A stretch of DNA of 64,000 nucleotides from Polynucleobacter sp. SHI8 (GTDB taxonomy: Bacteria > Pseudomonadota > Gammaproteobacteria > Burkholderiales > Burkholderiaceae): the NCBI RefSeq assembly GCF_027944005.1, contig NZ_AP027204.1:1736001-1800000 (forward strand), read 5' to 3'. Positions 16,027-25,959 of the stretch are shown here, in pieces. The position numbers were made by a program, and so were the translations under genes. Position 1 is the first letter of the stretch. Every line of letters starts with the position of its first letter. The notes under the pieces are model-generated. The model saw nothing but the letters and a program-made list of their open reading frames with translations, was not told the DNA's origin and made no database searches.

Positions 16027-16896
16027 ATGTTTGAATTTAATGAATCTTTAAAGCAGGCTCTCGCCCGTAATGTACAAGATGCTTTGATGGAAGATATCGG
16101 CACAGTGGATTGGACTGCACAATTAGTGAAGGCGGATGAACGTGTTCGAGCACATGTATTGATTAAACAAGTTGGCGCTATTCTGTGTGGCCAAGCTTGG
16201 TTTGAACTTTGTATTACATCTCTAGACCCAGATGCACAAGTAACTTGGATGTACGAAGAAGGTGAAGCAATGCGAACGATGACTCCTGTTTGCGAAATTA
16301 TATGTAATGCCCGAGCTCTTTTGTCAGCAGAACGCTCTGCCCTTAATTTTTTACAAACTTTATCGTGGACCGCTTCATCTACTAAAGTCTATGTTGAAGC
16401 AATTGCAGATATAAAAGTAAACCCAAAAGGATGCAAAATCTTAGAAACTCGCAAAACAATTCCGGGACTACGTCAAGCACAAAAATATGCAGTTCGAGTT
16501 GGTGGTGGAAAGAATCATCGCTTGGCTCTTTGGGATGGCATTTTAATTAAAGAAAATCACATCATTGCGGCAGGTAGTATCCAAGCCGCTTTAAAAAATG
16601 CCAAAGCACTGAATTCGGGTGTGATGATCCAAATTGAAGTAGAGTCGATTGCTGAATTAGAGGAGGCTCTTGCGGCAGGAGCTGAACATATTTTGATTGA
16701 TGATTTTTCAATTGAGGATATGCAACGTGCCGTTGAGATTACCAACAATCGTGCAGAACTCGAAGTGTCTGGCGGTGTCGAAATGACCAAATTACGCGAG
16801 ATAGCTATGACCGGTGTCGATCGCATTTCAATCGGGGCTCTCACAAAAGACGTCATCGCAATTGATTACTCAATGCGTGTTTCAGAAAGAATGTAG
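16027..16896 (+). CDS. nadC: Nicotinate-nucleotide pyrophosphorylase (carboxylating)
   Basis: This 289-residue quinolinate phosphoribosyltransferase converts quinolinate and PRPP to nicotinate mononucleotide. Conserved motifs are AERSALNFLQTLS, ETRKTIPGLRQAQKYAV, GGGKNHRLALWDGILIKENH and IEVES, ending with a GVDRISIGALTKD phosphate-binding loop. AAAAGG precedes the start. It is in the nadA transcription unit and ends 3 bp before the end of the convergent nadB. Confidence 0.97.
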   Translation: MFEFNESLKQALARNVQDALMEDIGTVDWTAQLVKADERVRAHVLIKQVGAILCGQAWFELCITSLDPDAQVTWMYEEGEAMRTMTPVCEIICNARALLSAERSALNFLQTLSWTASSTKVYVEAIADIKVNPKGCKILETRKTIPGLRQAQKYAVRVGGGKNHRLALWDGILIKENHIIAAGSIQAALKNAKALNSGVMIQIEVESIAELEEALAAGAEHILIDDFSIEDMQRAVEITNNRAELEVSGGVEMTKLREIAMTGVDRISIGALTKDVIAIDYSMRVSERM

Positions 16897-16899
16897 TCT

Positions 16900-18570
16900 T
16901 TATCTTTTTGGTGTAATGATGGTCGGATAAGACATTGCAAAGGTTTGTGGATAATCGCGGCTGTAATGTAATCCACGACTTTCTTTACGTTCAAGCGCGG
17001 AAAGTACAATAAGTTCTGCGCAAACAATCAAATTACGCAACTCAATTAAATCACGATTCACGTGGAAATTAGAATAGTAATCCTGCACCTCTTGCTTTAA
17101 CAGCTCAATGCGGTGCAAGGCTCTTTCGAGTCTTTTGGTTGTTCGCACAATCCCGACATAGTTCCACATCAAGGAACGTAACTCATCCCAATTATGAGCA
17201 ATCACAACTTGCTCATCAGCATCTTCAACTTGACTATCATCCCAAGGACGAACTTCTGGCATAGTAAGAATGTCTTGCTCTAGAATTTTATCTGCGGTCG
17301 CTTTACCAATCACAACGCATTCCAATAAGGAATTACTCGCCAAACGGTTGGCGCCATGTAACCCCGTATAAGTTGCTTCACCCGCAGAATACAAATGTGG
17401 TAAATCAGTTTGTCCGTGCAAATCAGTCACTACGCCACCACAGGTATAGTGCGCGGCAGGAACTACCGGAATGCCCTGTTTCGTGATATCAATTCCAACG
17501 GCTAAACACCTTGCATAAATGGTCGGAAAATGTTCTTTCAAAAACTCAGCACCTAAGTGAGTACCGTCCAACAGAACATAATCAATACCATGCTTCTTAA
17601 TCTCAAAGTCGATGGCTCTTGCAACGATATCTCGGGGCGCAAGCTCTAATCGTTCATCATGATCCGCCATAAAGCGATAGCCATTGGGCAGTTTTAAGTA
17701 AGCTCCCTCACCGCGCAAAGCTTCGGTAATTAGAAAACTTCTTTCTTGCGGGTGATACAAACACGTCGGATGAAACTGAATAAATTCCATATTACCGACA
17801 CGACATCCTGCACGATATGCCATGGCAATACCATCGCCTGTAGAGGTATCAGGATTGGATGTGTACTTATACACTTTACCAACGCCACCTGTTGCCACCA
17901 CTACGTCATTACCCGTCACGGCAACAACTTCATTACGCCCAATATCTAAGGCATAAACACCGAAACAGCGATCTTTCATGACACTTTTTTTGTAGTCTTT
18001 ATTAGGTTTTTCTTTTAAGTTGCGCGTTGTAATCAGATCAATTGCTACCCAGTTTTCTAATAACTGAATATTGGGGTGCGCCTTAGCTTTTTCGAGTAAG
18101 GCAATGTGGATTGCTTTACCAGTGGCATCAGCAGCATGCGCAATACGTCGGTGGGTATGGCCACCCTCTCGAGTTAAATGTAGCCCTAAGGGTCCCTCAG
18201 GGTCTTGGGTAAACGCAACTTCTTGATCCACTAACCACTGAATCGCTTGTTGAGAATTTTCCGTAATATATCGGGCGGTCGCTTCAGAAACAATGCCAGC
18301 CCCTGCTTCTAGTGTGTCCCCAACGTGTGACTCAAAACTATCTTTTTCGTCTAACACACCAACAATTCCACCTTGCGCCCATGCTGTTGCAGCTTCAGTG
18401 AGGTCACGCTTGGCCAGCACAATCACTTTACGCTTTTCGGCGACCTTCAAGGCAACTGTTAAACCTGCTAGCCCAGCTCCAACAACTAAAAGATCGGTAT
18501 GAATACTCGGCACATGTTCTGACTGATTCACTGTGGAGTTTAGATTCTCTGTGTGATTGTTGGAGGGCAT
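16900..18570 (-). CDS. nadB: L-aspartate oxidase
   Basis: This 556-residue flavoprotein oxidises aspartate to iminoaspartate, the NadA substrate. It has the FAD motif VVGAGLAGLTVAL near residue 30, AATAWAQGGIVGV, REGGHTHRRI, EFIQFHPTCL, the capping-domain TCGGVVTDLHG and GANRLASNSLLE. A C-terminal helical domain follows. It is about 15 residues longer than the E. coli enzyme, with a short N-terminal extension and a Lys-rich stretch around residue 185. It is transcribed divergently from a GntP permease and convergently to nadAC. Confidence 0.97.
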   Translation of the reverse strand: MPSNNHTENLNSTVNQSEHVPSIHTDLLVVGAGLAGLTVALKVAEKRKVIVLAKRDLTEAATAWAQGGIVGVLDEKDSFESHVGDTLEAGAGIVSEATARYITENSQQAIQWLVDQEVAFTQDPEGPLGLHLTREGGHTHRRIAHAADATGKAIHIALLEKAKAHPNIQLLENWVAIDLITTRNLKEKPNKDYKKSVMKDRCFGVYALDIGRNEVVAVTGNDVVVATGGVGKVYKYTSNPDTSTGDGIAMAYRAGCRVGNMEFIQFHPTCLYHPQERSFLITEALRGEGAYLKLPNGYRFMADHDERLELAPRDIVARAIDFEIKKHGIDYVLLDGTHLGAEFLKEHFPTIYARCLAVGIDITKQGIPVVPAAHYTCGGVVTDLHGQTDLPHLYSAGEATYTGLHGANRLASNSLLECVVIGKATADKILEQDILTMPEVRPWDDSQVEDADEQVVIAHNWDELRSLMWNYVGIVRTTKRLERALHRIELLKQEVQDYYSNFHVNRDLIELRNLIVCAELIVLSALERKESRGLHYSRDYPQTFAMSYPTIITPKR

Positions 18571-18733
18571 AATGTTTTGCTTATAAAAGTTATAAAAATA
18601 TTACATTCATTATAAGTTTGATTTTGATATTTTATTTAACCCTATTGTTGACGTTATCAAAGTGTCATTCAAATTATCTATGATGAGAGTAGAAGCAACT
18701 ACTTCCATCCATTCACAATAACTAGGGGGCTTC

Positions 18734-20134
18734 ATGGATTTTTTGATTGTGCTTGCGGCACTTATTTTTCTGATGTTTATTGCATATAAAGGCTATAGCG
18801 TTATCTTATTTGCTCCAGTTGCTGCACTCGGCGCTGTTTTATTGACGGATCCACATCTCGTTGCTCCAATGTTTTCTGGCTTATTTATGGACAAAATGGT
18901 GGGCTTCATCAAAAATTATTTTCCTGTATTTTTACTTGGCGCTGTCTTCGGAAAAGTGATTGAACTATCGGGGTTTTCAAAGTCCATCGTATCTACTGTC
19001 ATCAAATTATTAGGAAGTCAACGCGCCATTCTAGCGATTGTCCTCGTCTGCGCTATTCTGACCTACGGCGGTGTCTCTCTTTTCGTTGTCGTGTTTGCTG
19101 TATATCCTTTCGCAGCTGAAATGTTCCGTCAAAGTAATATCCCAAAACGACTGATTCCTGGAACGATTGCTCTTGGTGCGTTTTCTTTCACCATGGATTC
19201 TTTGCCCGGTACGCCACAAATACAAAATGTGATTCCAACTTCATTCTTCAACACCAATATCTACGCCGCTCCTATTTTGGGTATTCTTGGTGCAATCTTT
19301 ATTTTGACTCTCGGTATGATGTATCTCGAATCCAATCGCCGTAAAGCAGCATCCAAGGGCGAGGGTTATGGTGAGGGGCATACGAATGAACCAGTACCTT
19401 TTGACCCATCTGAAAAATTACCCAACCCATGGATTGCTATCCTGCCACTGGTATTAGTCGGCGTAATGAACAAAGTATTTACGGATTTAATTCCAGCCAT
19501 TTATGGTGATTCAACTGAATTTATTCCTGCTGTGATTGGTGATGTCAAACCAGTCGTCATTGATATCCATAAAGCTGCTGCCATCTGGGCTGTAGAAGGT
19601 GCCCTCCTGATTGGTATCTTAACTGTGATTATTTTTGGCTGGAAACAAGTTTCTTCAAAATTTGCTGAAGGTACCAAAGCCGCTGTTGGGGGAGCACTTC
19701 TCGCTTCAATGAACACGGCTTCTGAATATGGTTTTGGTGGTGTGATTGCCGCTTTACCAGGATTTTTAGTCGTTGCTGATGCCCTAAAGTCAATTCCAAA
19801 TCCCCTCATTAATGAAGCCATCACAGTTTCTACTCTCGCTGGTATTACAGGCTCTGCTTCTGGAGGTATGGGTATCGCTCTAGCAGCGATGTCTGATTTC
19901 TTTATCGAATCAGCCCATGCGCACAATATCCCTCTCGAAGTTTTCCATCGTGTTGCATCCATGGCCAGTGGTGGCATGGATACCTTGCCACACAATGGTG
20001 CTGTAATTACGCTATTAGCCGTGACTGGCTTAACTCACAAAATTGCTTATAAGGATATTTTTACTATTACGATCATTAAGACTCTCGCCGTATTTTTTGT
20101 CATCGCGGTGTACTACATGACCGGCTTAGTCTAA
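18734..20134 (+). CDS. GntP-family permease
   Basis: This 466-residue inner-membrane protein has about 12 hydrophobic segments. Family features are the N-terminal LMFIAYKGYSVILFAPVAA, GGVSLFVVVFAVYPFA, SFTMDSLPGTPQIQN and the late GGMDTLPHNGAVITLLAVTG. GntP-family proteins are proton symporters for gluconate, glycerate or short hydroxy acids. No metabolic gene for such a substrate is adjacent, so the substrate is open. AGGGGG precedes the ATG. Confidence 0.85.
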   Translation: MDFLIVLAALIFLMFIAYKGYSVILFAPVAALGAVLLTDPHLVAPMFSGLFMDKMVGFIKNYFPVFLLGAVFGKVIELSGFSKSIVSTVIKLLGSQRAILAIVLVCAILTYGGVSLFVVVFAVYPFAAEMFRQSNIPKRLIPGTIALGAFSFTMDSLPGTPQIQNVIPTSFFNTNIYAAPILGILGAIFILTLGMMYLESNRRKAASKGEGYGEGHTNEPVPFDPSEKLPNPWIAILPLVLVGVMNKVFTDLIPAIYGDSTEFIPAVIGDVKPVVIDIHKAAAIWAVEGALLIGILTVIIFGWKQVSSKFAEGTKAAVGGALLASMNTASEYGFGGVIAALPGFLVVADALKSIPNPLINEAITVSTLAGITGSASGGMGIALAAMSDFFIESAHAHNIPLEVFHRVASMASGGMDTLPHNGAVITLLAVTGLTHKIAYKDIFTITIIKTLAVFFVIAVYYMTGLV

Positions 20135-20748
20135 GACTTTTGAGCTACTAACCCAACTAGAGCGGACATGCCTGCGTGTCCGTCTCCCTCTTCTATTGCT
20201 TGCTCATAAGTTCGAGAATCTAGAATCTTATATCCGGCAAATGCTGACTTCAGTAAATCTTCGGTATAAAGATTCTCTAAAACCCCTGGACCACCTGTGT
20301 TGTAATCCAGTTGTTTTTCTCCATATCCCTGAATAATGAGAAGTCCACCAGGCCTCAGGCTTTGGTCCATTTTGGCAAAAATTTCAGCACGTTCCTGTGG
20401 ATCAGCAAATTGGAAAAATATTCCGACTACATAGTCATAAGCGTTTGGGGGCCATGCAAATGATTGCCAATCACTACACTGAAAATGTACTGACACATTG
20501 TTTGCTTGAGCCAACTGTTTCGCTTTTTCTAGTGCCACCGGGGAAAAATCAAAGGCCTCAACCTCAATCCCCTGCTGCGCTAGCCAAATACTATTGCGTC
20601 CTTCTCCATCAGCAATCGCTAATGCCTTGCCAGCGTGTAAGCGATCTTTTTGTGCTGCCAAATAATGATTCACTTCTCGTCCAAAGAGATAGCCTTCGGT
20701 TGAAAACCGTTCATTCCATCTCTCTAAGGCTTTACTAAATTTAGCCAT
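20131..20748 (-). CDS. Class I SAM-dependent methyltransferase
   Basis: This 205-residue methyltransferase has ALAIADGEGRNSIWLAQQG as the SAM-binding motif I (about residue 42), VEAFDFSPVALEKA as motif II, YDYVVGIFFQ and LRPGGLLIIQGY. I place the start at ATG 20748, two bases past the stop of the upstream psiE-like gene and after AGGAAG. The frame runs upstream to 20823, but that part duplicates the end of the neighbouring gene. It resembles the TehB/Methyltransf_23 group; the substrate is unknown. Confidence 0.87.
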   Translation of the reverse strand: MAKFSKALERWNERFSTEGYLFGREVNHYLAAQKDRLHAGKALAIADGEGRNSIWLAQQGIEVEAFDFSPVALEKAKQLAQANNVSVHFQCSDWQSFAWPPNAYDYVVGIFFQFADPQERAEIFAKMDQSLRPGGLLIIQGYGEKQLDYNTGGPGVLENLYTEDLLKSAFAGYKILDSRTYEQAIEEGDGHAGMSALVGLVAQKS

Positions 20749-20749
20749 T

Positions 20750-21199
20750 TCAATCTTCCTCAATATTAATCTTAGAAGGATATTTATAAGATGCGTAACG
20801 TACAACAAGATTGGCAAAAGCAAGAATTAAGATAGCGCCGCCTAAAAACATGACTTCAATACTCGCCTCGTGTTTGACATTAACAACATCAATAATCAAT
20901 CTTGTGACTGCTGTAATCGCTAGGTAAATCAAAAAGCGCACTGGCATATGGTTGGTTTTAAAGTAAATCCCCACCATGGCACCAATTTCTAGGTAAATAA
21001 ATAAGAGCAATAAATCTTCAACTGAGGCATGCGTTTTTTGAAACATCTCCATCACTGCATAACCTGCAGACCAAACAGTTGCAATCCCAATGACAAACAA
21101 GGCAATATGATGGAAAACTGAAACCATCAGGTTGCCTGAGGGGATTAAAAACTTGATAAGTCTCGCTTCTAATTCACTTGGTTTTTGTTTGTTATCCAT
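20750..21199 (-). CDS. PsiE-family membrane protein
   Basis: This 149-residue protein has four predicted transmembrane helices and the PsiE pattern: an early HHIALFVIGIATVW helix, DLLLLFIYLEIGAMVGIYF, a HMPVRFLIYLAITAVTR segment and a final helix. The family is named for phosphate-starvation induction in E. coli, but its function is unknown. AAGGA precedes the ATG. The methyltransferase gene follows immediately, so the two are probably co-transcribed. Confidence 0.85.
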   Translation of the reverse strand: MDNKQKPSELEARLIKFLIPSGNLMVSVFHHIALFVIGIATVWSAGYAVMEMFQKTHASVEDLLLLFIYLEIGAMVGIYFKTNHMPVRFLIYLAITAVTRLIIDVVNVKHEASIEVMFLGGAILILAFANLVVRYASYKYPSKINIEED

Positions 21200-21232
21200 A
21201 AAATTCCTTATGCAATGACTGCTTGATGTTTT

Positions 21233-22153
21233 TTACAATCCGTTCATCGTAAATTGAATCTTTTCTAAATCCGCCAATAGTGCTGTTTGTTGCTCTGGCT
21301 TTAAATCAATTAGTGGCGGCATAACTGGAGCCCATGAAGCGTCTTTTGAAAAATGTGCGACGGCTGTTTTCATGGCAGGAATCATAGGATATTTTGCAAA
21401 TGCAGAACGCACAACATCCAGTTTGGCTTGTTTTTCGTCCGCATCAGCATCTTGCCAATGGCCAGCTAATTCTGATATAGCTTTGGGATTGACATTTGCG
21501 GTTGCAGAAATACAGCCCATGCCTCCAGCTCGTAATGTTCTCATCAAGAAAGTTTCACTTCCTGCATATACCTGAAAACCAGAAGTTGCTAATGCCTTAA
21601 TTACTGATTCTGTATAAGCCCAATCTCCAGAACTATCCTTGATTCCAACAACTGTATCTGGGAAATCTTTTACCAATCTTTCTAAGAGTGGGACGCTTAA
21701 CGTGATTTTGGTCACCGGTGGAATGTTGTAGACATAAATTTTTAATTTAGAATCTGCAACTTTTTCAATAACATTCGCATAAAAACTGTATAAACCATCG
21801 TCACTGACATCTTTATAGTAAAAAGGGCAAAGCATGAGCACCCCTGCACAACCTGCACTGGTAGCTGCTTTTGTCATTGTGACGGTTTCATCAATGGAGC
21901 AAGCTCCCGTTCCAGGCATCATATGCTTTGGATTTAATCCGCCAATGATGAGTTGCTCTAAAGCGTGAATTTTTTGAGATGCTGAAAATGAGTTTGCCTC
22001 AGAATTAGTTCCAAATATTGCTTGACCCACACCATTGGCATCTAACCATTGACATTGCTTGAGTAGCTTGGCATGGTCTGGAGCAAAATCACTATTAACG
22101 GGAGTTAATACAGGAGAAAAAACAGCTGGTAGATGAAATTTCGTATAGTTCAT
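21233..22153 (-). CDS. DapA/NAL-family aldolase
   Basis: This 306-residue class I aldolase/lyase of the dihydrodipicolinate synthase family has GTNSEANSFS in place of the usual GTTGE loop, the catalytic tyrosine in YVYNIPP near residue 140 and the Schiff-base lysine in VGIKDSSGD near 169. The loop change argues against true DapA and for a catabolic member acting on pyruvate-linked sugar acids or aromatic-pathway products. No partner gene identifies the substrate. Confidence 0.85.
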   Translation of the reverse strand: MNYTKFHLPAVFSPVLTPVNSDFAPDHAKLLKQCQWLDANGVGQAIFGTNSEANSFSASQKIHALEQLIIGGLNPKHMMPGTGACSIDETVTMTKAATSAGCAGVLMLCPFYYKDVSDDGLYSFYANVIEKVADSKLKIYVYNIPPVTKITLSVPLLERLVKDFPDTVVGIKDSSGDWAYTESVIKALATSGFQVYAGSETFLMRTLRAGGMGCISATANVNPKAISELAGHWQDADADEKQAKLDVVRSAFAKYPMIPAMKTAVAHFSKDASWAPVMPPLIDLKPEQQTALLADLEKIQFTMNGL

Positions 22154-22242
22154 AATGTCTCTTTATCTTAGGTTGGTTCTTCAGAATGAAGATATCACAT
22201 TCGTGATGACTTCATCTCAATCAGTGTAAGATTTGGGGAAGT

Positions 22243-22330
22243 GGAGAAGTGGCAGAGTGGTCGAATGTACCTGACTCGAAATCAGGCGTACCGCAAGGTA
22301 CCGAGGGTTCGAATCCCTCCTTCTCCGCCA
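22243..22330 (+). tRNA. serU: tRNA-Ser(CGA)
   Basis: A GGAGAAG acceptor strand pairs with CTTCTCC, followed by G and encoded CCA. The anticodon loop CTCGAAA gives anticodon CGA (22277-22279). A long variable arm and TTCGAAT T-loop complete a serine tRNA. Confidence 0.97.
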
Positions 22331-22361
22331 ATAAGTTAATAAAATCAAATGCTTAAATTAT

Positions 22362-23108
22362 TTAAATTGGTTCCATTCCTTGCTGCTTATAAACCGCTAT
22401 AGATTCAGGTGTAGTTAAAAACTTGATTAGCGATTGCACGACTTTCGGATCTTTAGCTTCTTTCGTGACCCCTGCAGAAAATACGGTAAACATTTGTAAA
22501 TTACCCGGCAGTGGCCCCACCAACTGTGTGCCCCGCACACCGGTCAATTCACTAATCATTTGTACACCCATTTCAGCATCACCCTTTGCAACGATTTCAG
22601 CAATAATGCCGCCAGCAGGTGTTTTTGCTTTTGCTCTTACCTGCTCTCCAATGCCTAATTGATCAATGACTTTTGAGAAATAAATGCCACTCGCTCCCGT
22701 TGCGGTGTAAGCCACAGAATTGCTTTCCAACAAGGCTTTCTTTAAACCCTCAGGTGTACTAATATCCGGTTTTACCTTGCCACTTTGTATCGCTACTCCT
22801 ATTCCAGATTTAGCAAGATCAACACGACTTCCTGAGGTCAATTTTCCAGACTGCGTCAATTCGTCAATTAATGGGGCAGTCAAAATAACTAAATCAACCA
22901 ACTCTCCTGCCTGAATCCGTTTCATCAAAAGATTAGAAGTGTCATATGAAACTTTGATGTTGTGACCAGTCTTTTTCTCAAAATCTGCCAAGACTACTTT
23001 CATCATGGAGCTTACACCAGTAGAGGCTAGTAAGGTAATATCTGCGGCAAAGAGTTGAGTATGCATAAACAACATTGTTAAAAAACAAGTTAGTTTTTTT
23101 AGAAACAT
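22362..23108 (-). CDS. ModA-like periplasmic molybdate/anion-binding protein
   Basis: This 248-residue exported protein has a signal peptide ending LFAADI. Its type 2 binding-protein fold is typical of ModA: LLASTGVSSMMKVVLADFEKK, the LVDLVILTAP strand, AYTATGASGIYFSKV and GDAEMGVQMISEL. It lies 11 bp after a molybdenum-hydroxylase large subunit gene and is probably co-transcribed with it. The ModB and ModC partners are absent here. A molybdate role fits the neighbour's cofactor, but many ModA-like proteins in Burkholderiales bind other anions. Confidence 0.8.
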   Translation of the reverse strand: MFLKKLTCFLTMLFMHTQLFAADITLLASTGVSSMMKVVLADFEKKTGHNIKVSYDTSNLLMKRIQAGELVDLVILTAPLIDELTQSGKLTSGSRVDLAKSGIGVAIQSGKVKPDISTPEGLKKALLESNSVAYTATGASGIYFSKVIDQLGIGEQVRAKAKTPAGGIIAEIVAKGDAEMGVQMISELTGVRGTQLVGPLPGNLQMFTVFSAGVTKEAKDPKVVQSLIKFLTTPESIAVYKQQGMEPI

Positions 23109-23119
23109 GAAATATCCCT

Positions 23120-25333
23120 TTACGTTTTTAAAGTATGATTTTTGATTGGTAAATCCCGAATTCTTTTTCCGGTTGCAGCTGCAAGTGCATTAATAACAGC
23201 AGGTGTAATAGCGGCAATTAGCGGCTCTCCTACCCCTCCCCAATTACCCCCCGTATTTTGAATATATGTCTCTACCTTAGGCATCTCAGCTAAGCGCAAT
23301 ACTCTGTAATCGTCAAAGTTACGCTGCTGGATCCGTCCATTCTGCACTGTACACTCACCCCACATGGCAGCACTCAAGCCATACACAATCGAGCCTTGAA
23401 CTTGAGCTTCAATCTGACTTGGGTTAACGGCATAGCCACAATCCAAAGCCAACACAACCCGATGGACTTTGACCTCTCCTGAGGGTTTTACAGACAATTC
23501 AACGGTTGCCGCACTATAGGTGTCATAACTCATGAACTGCGCGATTCCTCGATGCACTCCCTTTGGTAATGATTTACCCCAATTTCCTTTTTCTGCTGCC
23601 AAATTAAGGATTGCTAGCTGCTTGGGTAATTTTGTATTTTCTCTTCTAAATTCCAATGGGTCTTTTTTGGCATATCTCGCTAATTCATCTATAAAAGCTT
23701 CAACATAAAAAGAATTTTGAGGGACATTCACGCCACGCCAAGTTCCTACAGGAACATGTGTATTGCGCATGGCATATTCGATTTTTAAATGGGGTGCGCC
23801 GTAGCATAATTGCTGATCGCTTTTTGGATCACCAGACCATCCTTGAACTTGCGAATTATCTTTAAATCCTTTCAGATCTTGCGTTGGATTTCGCCATGCA
23901 TAAATGGACTGACCTGACAACCGAATATGCAATGCATGCAATCGATTATTTTCATCTAAGCTTGCGGTTAACTTACACATCGAAATTGGACGATATTGAC
24001 CATGCGTCATATCCTCTTCGCGCGTCCATAACATCTTAATAGGAACTCCCGGAATCTGTTTCGCTATATTCAATGCATGCACCACATAATCAGAAACTCT
24101 TCCGCGCCGTCCAAAGCCACCGCCTGGATCAAATCGATTGACAAAGCATTGATTCATCGGCAAACCTAGAGTTTTTGACATTGCAAGTTGCCCACCCTCA
24201 GGATCTTGCGTACCTACCCAGATTTCTGCTCGGTCTGTGGTGACTAGAGCAGTACAATTTAATGGCTCCATCGTAGCATGGGCTAAAAATGGGGCACTAT
24301 ATGTTGCTTCTATTTTTTTAGTATCCTTTGCAAGCTGACTCAGCGCAGCACCTTCATCTCTAAACGTAAAAAGTTCTGATGTTGCTGTTAAACCAGTTTT
24401 CAGATATGCCTCAATCGTGCTACTTGATTTAAGACTAAGCTCAGTATCATCCCAAACAACACTAACTTTCTCAGCAGCCACTTTTGCTTGCCACCAAGTA
24501 TCCGCAACAACGGCATAACCGTCGTCAGCAACTTTTAGAACTCTCTTTACGCCAGGCATATTGATGGCTTGGCGATGATCAATGCTTTTTAATTTCGTAC
24601 CAAAAACAGGGCTTCCAAAGTAGATCGCATTTAACATTCCTGGCAATTGCACATCGACTGCATATTTCTTGCTTCCATCTAATTTATCTAAGGTATCTAA
24701 GCGTTTTACAGGTTTACCAATTAATATCCATTGTTTTGGATCTTTTAAAATCATGTTTTTGGGGTCAGGGGGAGTAAGCTTTGCCGCTGCATCTGCAACC
24801 GCGCCATATGTCATAGTGCGGCCTGAGGGTCCGTGGAGGATGACGCTATTTTTTGCAGTAAGCTCACCCAGTGGGACTTGCCATTGATTCGCCGCAGCTT
24901 GCATTAACATCATCTTTGCTGAAGCTCCACCCCGCCGAACTAAGTCTTGAGAAAACCTAATTCCAAAACTTCCCACGGTGAGCATTTGTCCCCATACATT
25001 TTGCCTGGCAAGATTATCTTGAGGTGCAACAAGCTCTGTTCTTACCTTACTCCAATCGCAATCTAATTCTTCTGCGACCAATTGGGCTAATCCGGTCAAA
25101 GTCCCTTGACCCATTTCAGTTCTAGCGATTCGAATAACCACCGTATCGTCTGGTTTTACAACGACCCAAGCATTGATTTCCGGAGTAATTTGAAGTGTAG
25201 GGGCGGAGAAAACTTTACTGGGTAATGCAAAGCCAAGAACCAAACCCGCACCAGCAGACATACTCGTGACTAAAAATTGTCTTCTTGAAGTGGGAGTAGC
25301 CATTGAACTATTAAGCGATTGTGTTGTCATCAA
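23120..25333 (-). CDS. Molybdenum hydroxylase large subunit (IorB/aldehyde oxidase type)
   Basis: This 737-residue molybdopterin-cytosine-dinucleotide-binding subunit of the xanthine dehydrogenase family has a twin-arginine signal (SRRQFLVTSMSAG) and VRIARTEMGQGTLTGLAQLVAEEL. The Moco-binding FDPGGGFGRRGR lies near residue 405, and the catalytic glutamate is in WGGVGEPLIAA close to the C-terminus. The architecture matches isoquinoline 1-oxidoreductase beta and related N-heterocycle or aldehyde hydroxylases. It pairs with the [2Fe-2S] subunit 8 bp upstream. No FAD or cytochrome subunit is adjacent, so the electron acceptor is unclear. Confidence 0.9.
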   Translation of the reverse strand: MMTTQSLNSSMATPTSRRQFLVTSMSAGAGLVLGFALPSKVFSAPTLQITPEINAWVVVKPDDTVVIRIARTEMGQGTLTGLAQLVAEELDCDWSKVRTELVAPQDNLARQNVWGQMLTVGSFGIRFSQDLVRRGGASAKMMLMQAAANQWQVPLGELTAKNSVILHGPSGRTMTYGAVADAAAKLTPPDPKNMILKDPKQWILIGKPVKRLDTLDKLDGSKKYAVDVQLPGMLNAIYFGSPVFGTKLKSIDHRQAINMPGVKRVLKVADDGYAVVADTWWQAKVAAEKVSVVWDDTELSLKSSSTIEAYLKTGLTATSELFTFRDEGAALSQLAKDTKKIEATYSAPFLAHATMEPLNCTALVTTDRAEIWVGTQDPEGGQLAMSKTLGLPMNQCFVNRFDPGGGFGRRGRVSDYVVHALNIAKQIPGVPIKMLWTREEDMTHGQYRPISMCKLTASLDENNRLHALHIRLSGQSIYAWRNPTQDLKGFKDNSQVQGWSGDPKSDQQLCYGAPHLKIEYAMRNTHVPVGTWRGVNVPQNSFYVEAFIDELARYAKKDPLEFRRENTKLPKQLAILNLAAEKGNWGKSLPKGVHRGIAQFMSYDTYSAATVELSVKPSGEVKVHRVVLALDCGYAVNPSQIEAQVQGSIVYGLSAAMWGECTVQNGRIQQRNFDDYRVLRLAEMPKVETYIQNTGGNWGGVGEPLIAAITPAVINALAAATGKRIRDLPIKNHTLKT

Positions 25334-25341
25334 AGGCCCCT

Positions 25342-25818
25342 TTATGCTTTTCTTTTATTAGGATTTTTAGCTATCTGTACCGCCAGATGAACTGCTTCAC
25401 GGATACGCTGATAGGTTCCACAACGACAAATATTCGTCATCGAGTTATCGATATCTTGATCTGTTGGATTACTTTTGCGTTGAAGTAAAGCACTTGCTGC
25501 CATCAATTGTCCGGACTGGCAATATCCACATTGTGGAACGTCCACCTCAGCCCACGCCTGTTGAACGGGATGCGCCAAGTTATCCGATAGGCCTTCAATA
25601 GTTGTAATCTTATCTTTATTTGTCAGCATCGATAATTTATATACGCAACTTCGCATGACTTCACCATTAATATGGATAGAGCAAGCACCACACTGGGCTA
25701 TCCCACAACCAAATTTTGTTCCTGTTAAGCCAAGATGTTCGCGAATAACCCACAAAAGAGGGGTATCTGGGTCGGCATTGACCTCAAAGGTTTTACCATT
25801 AACCTGAATGGCAGTCAT
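25342..25818 (-). CDS. Molybdenum hydroxylase [2Fe-2S] subunit (IorA type)
   Basis: This 158-residue subunit has two [2Fe-2S] clusters. The N-terminal plant-type ferredoxin cluster uses Cys38, Cys43, Cys46 and Cys58; the C-terminal alpha-helical cluster uses the cysteines of CGYCQSGQ and NICRCGTY. It passes electrons from the molybdenum centre in the large subunit encoded 8 bp downstream. It has no export signal and would travel with the Tat-exported partner. A 7-bp dyad in the intergenic region upstream may be a LysR-type operator. Confidence 0.92.
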   Translation of the reverse strand: MTAIQVNGKTFEVNADPDTPLLWVIREHLGLTGTKFGCGIAQCGACSIHINGEVMRSCVYKLSMLTNKDKITTIEGLSDNLAHPVQQAWAEVDVPQCGYCQSGQLMAASALLQRKSNPTDQDIDNSMTNICRCGTYQRIREAVHLAVQIAKNPNKRKA

Positions 25819-25833
25819 TGTTATCTCCTTATT

Positions 25834-25858
25834 ATTTAGTTATTACACGATACTAAAT
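25834..25858. promoter_or_regulatory. ATTTAGT-N11-ACTAAAT dyad, candidate regulator site
   Basis: Perfect 7-bp arms flank an 11-bp spacer midway between the divergent hydroxylase and Bug genes. The size and T-N11-A shape fit LysR-type operators. No regulator gene is nearby. Confidence 0.4.
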
Positions 25859-25959
25859 CCTGAAAGATTGTTTACTATTGGGGTAAATACTATGCGAAGC
25901 CTAATTTTCCTCCTCACCTCTGTGATTAAAATGAGGTCTTAATTAAAGGATTTCACTGC

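Noticed and set aside
19501..19995. 164-codon frame opposite the GntP permease
   Set aside because: Antisense shadow of conserved permease codons.
21233..22153. Genuine lysine-pathway dapA
   Set aside because: The substrate loop reads GTNSE instead of GTTGE, which fits a catabolic aldolase of the same family better.
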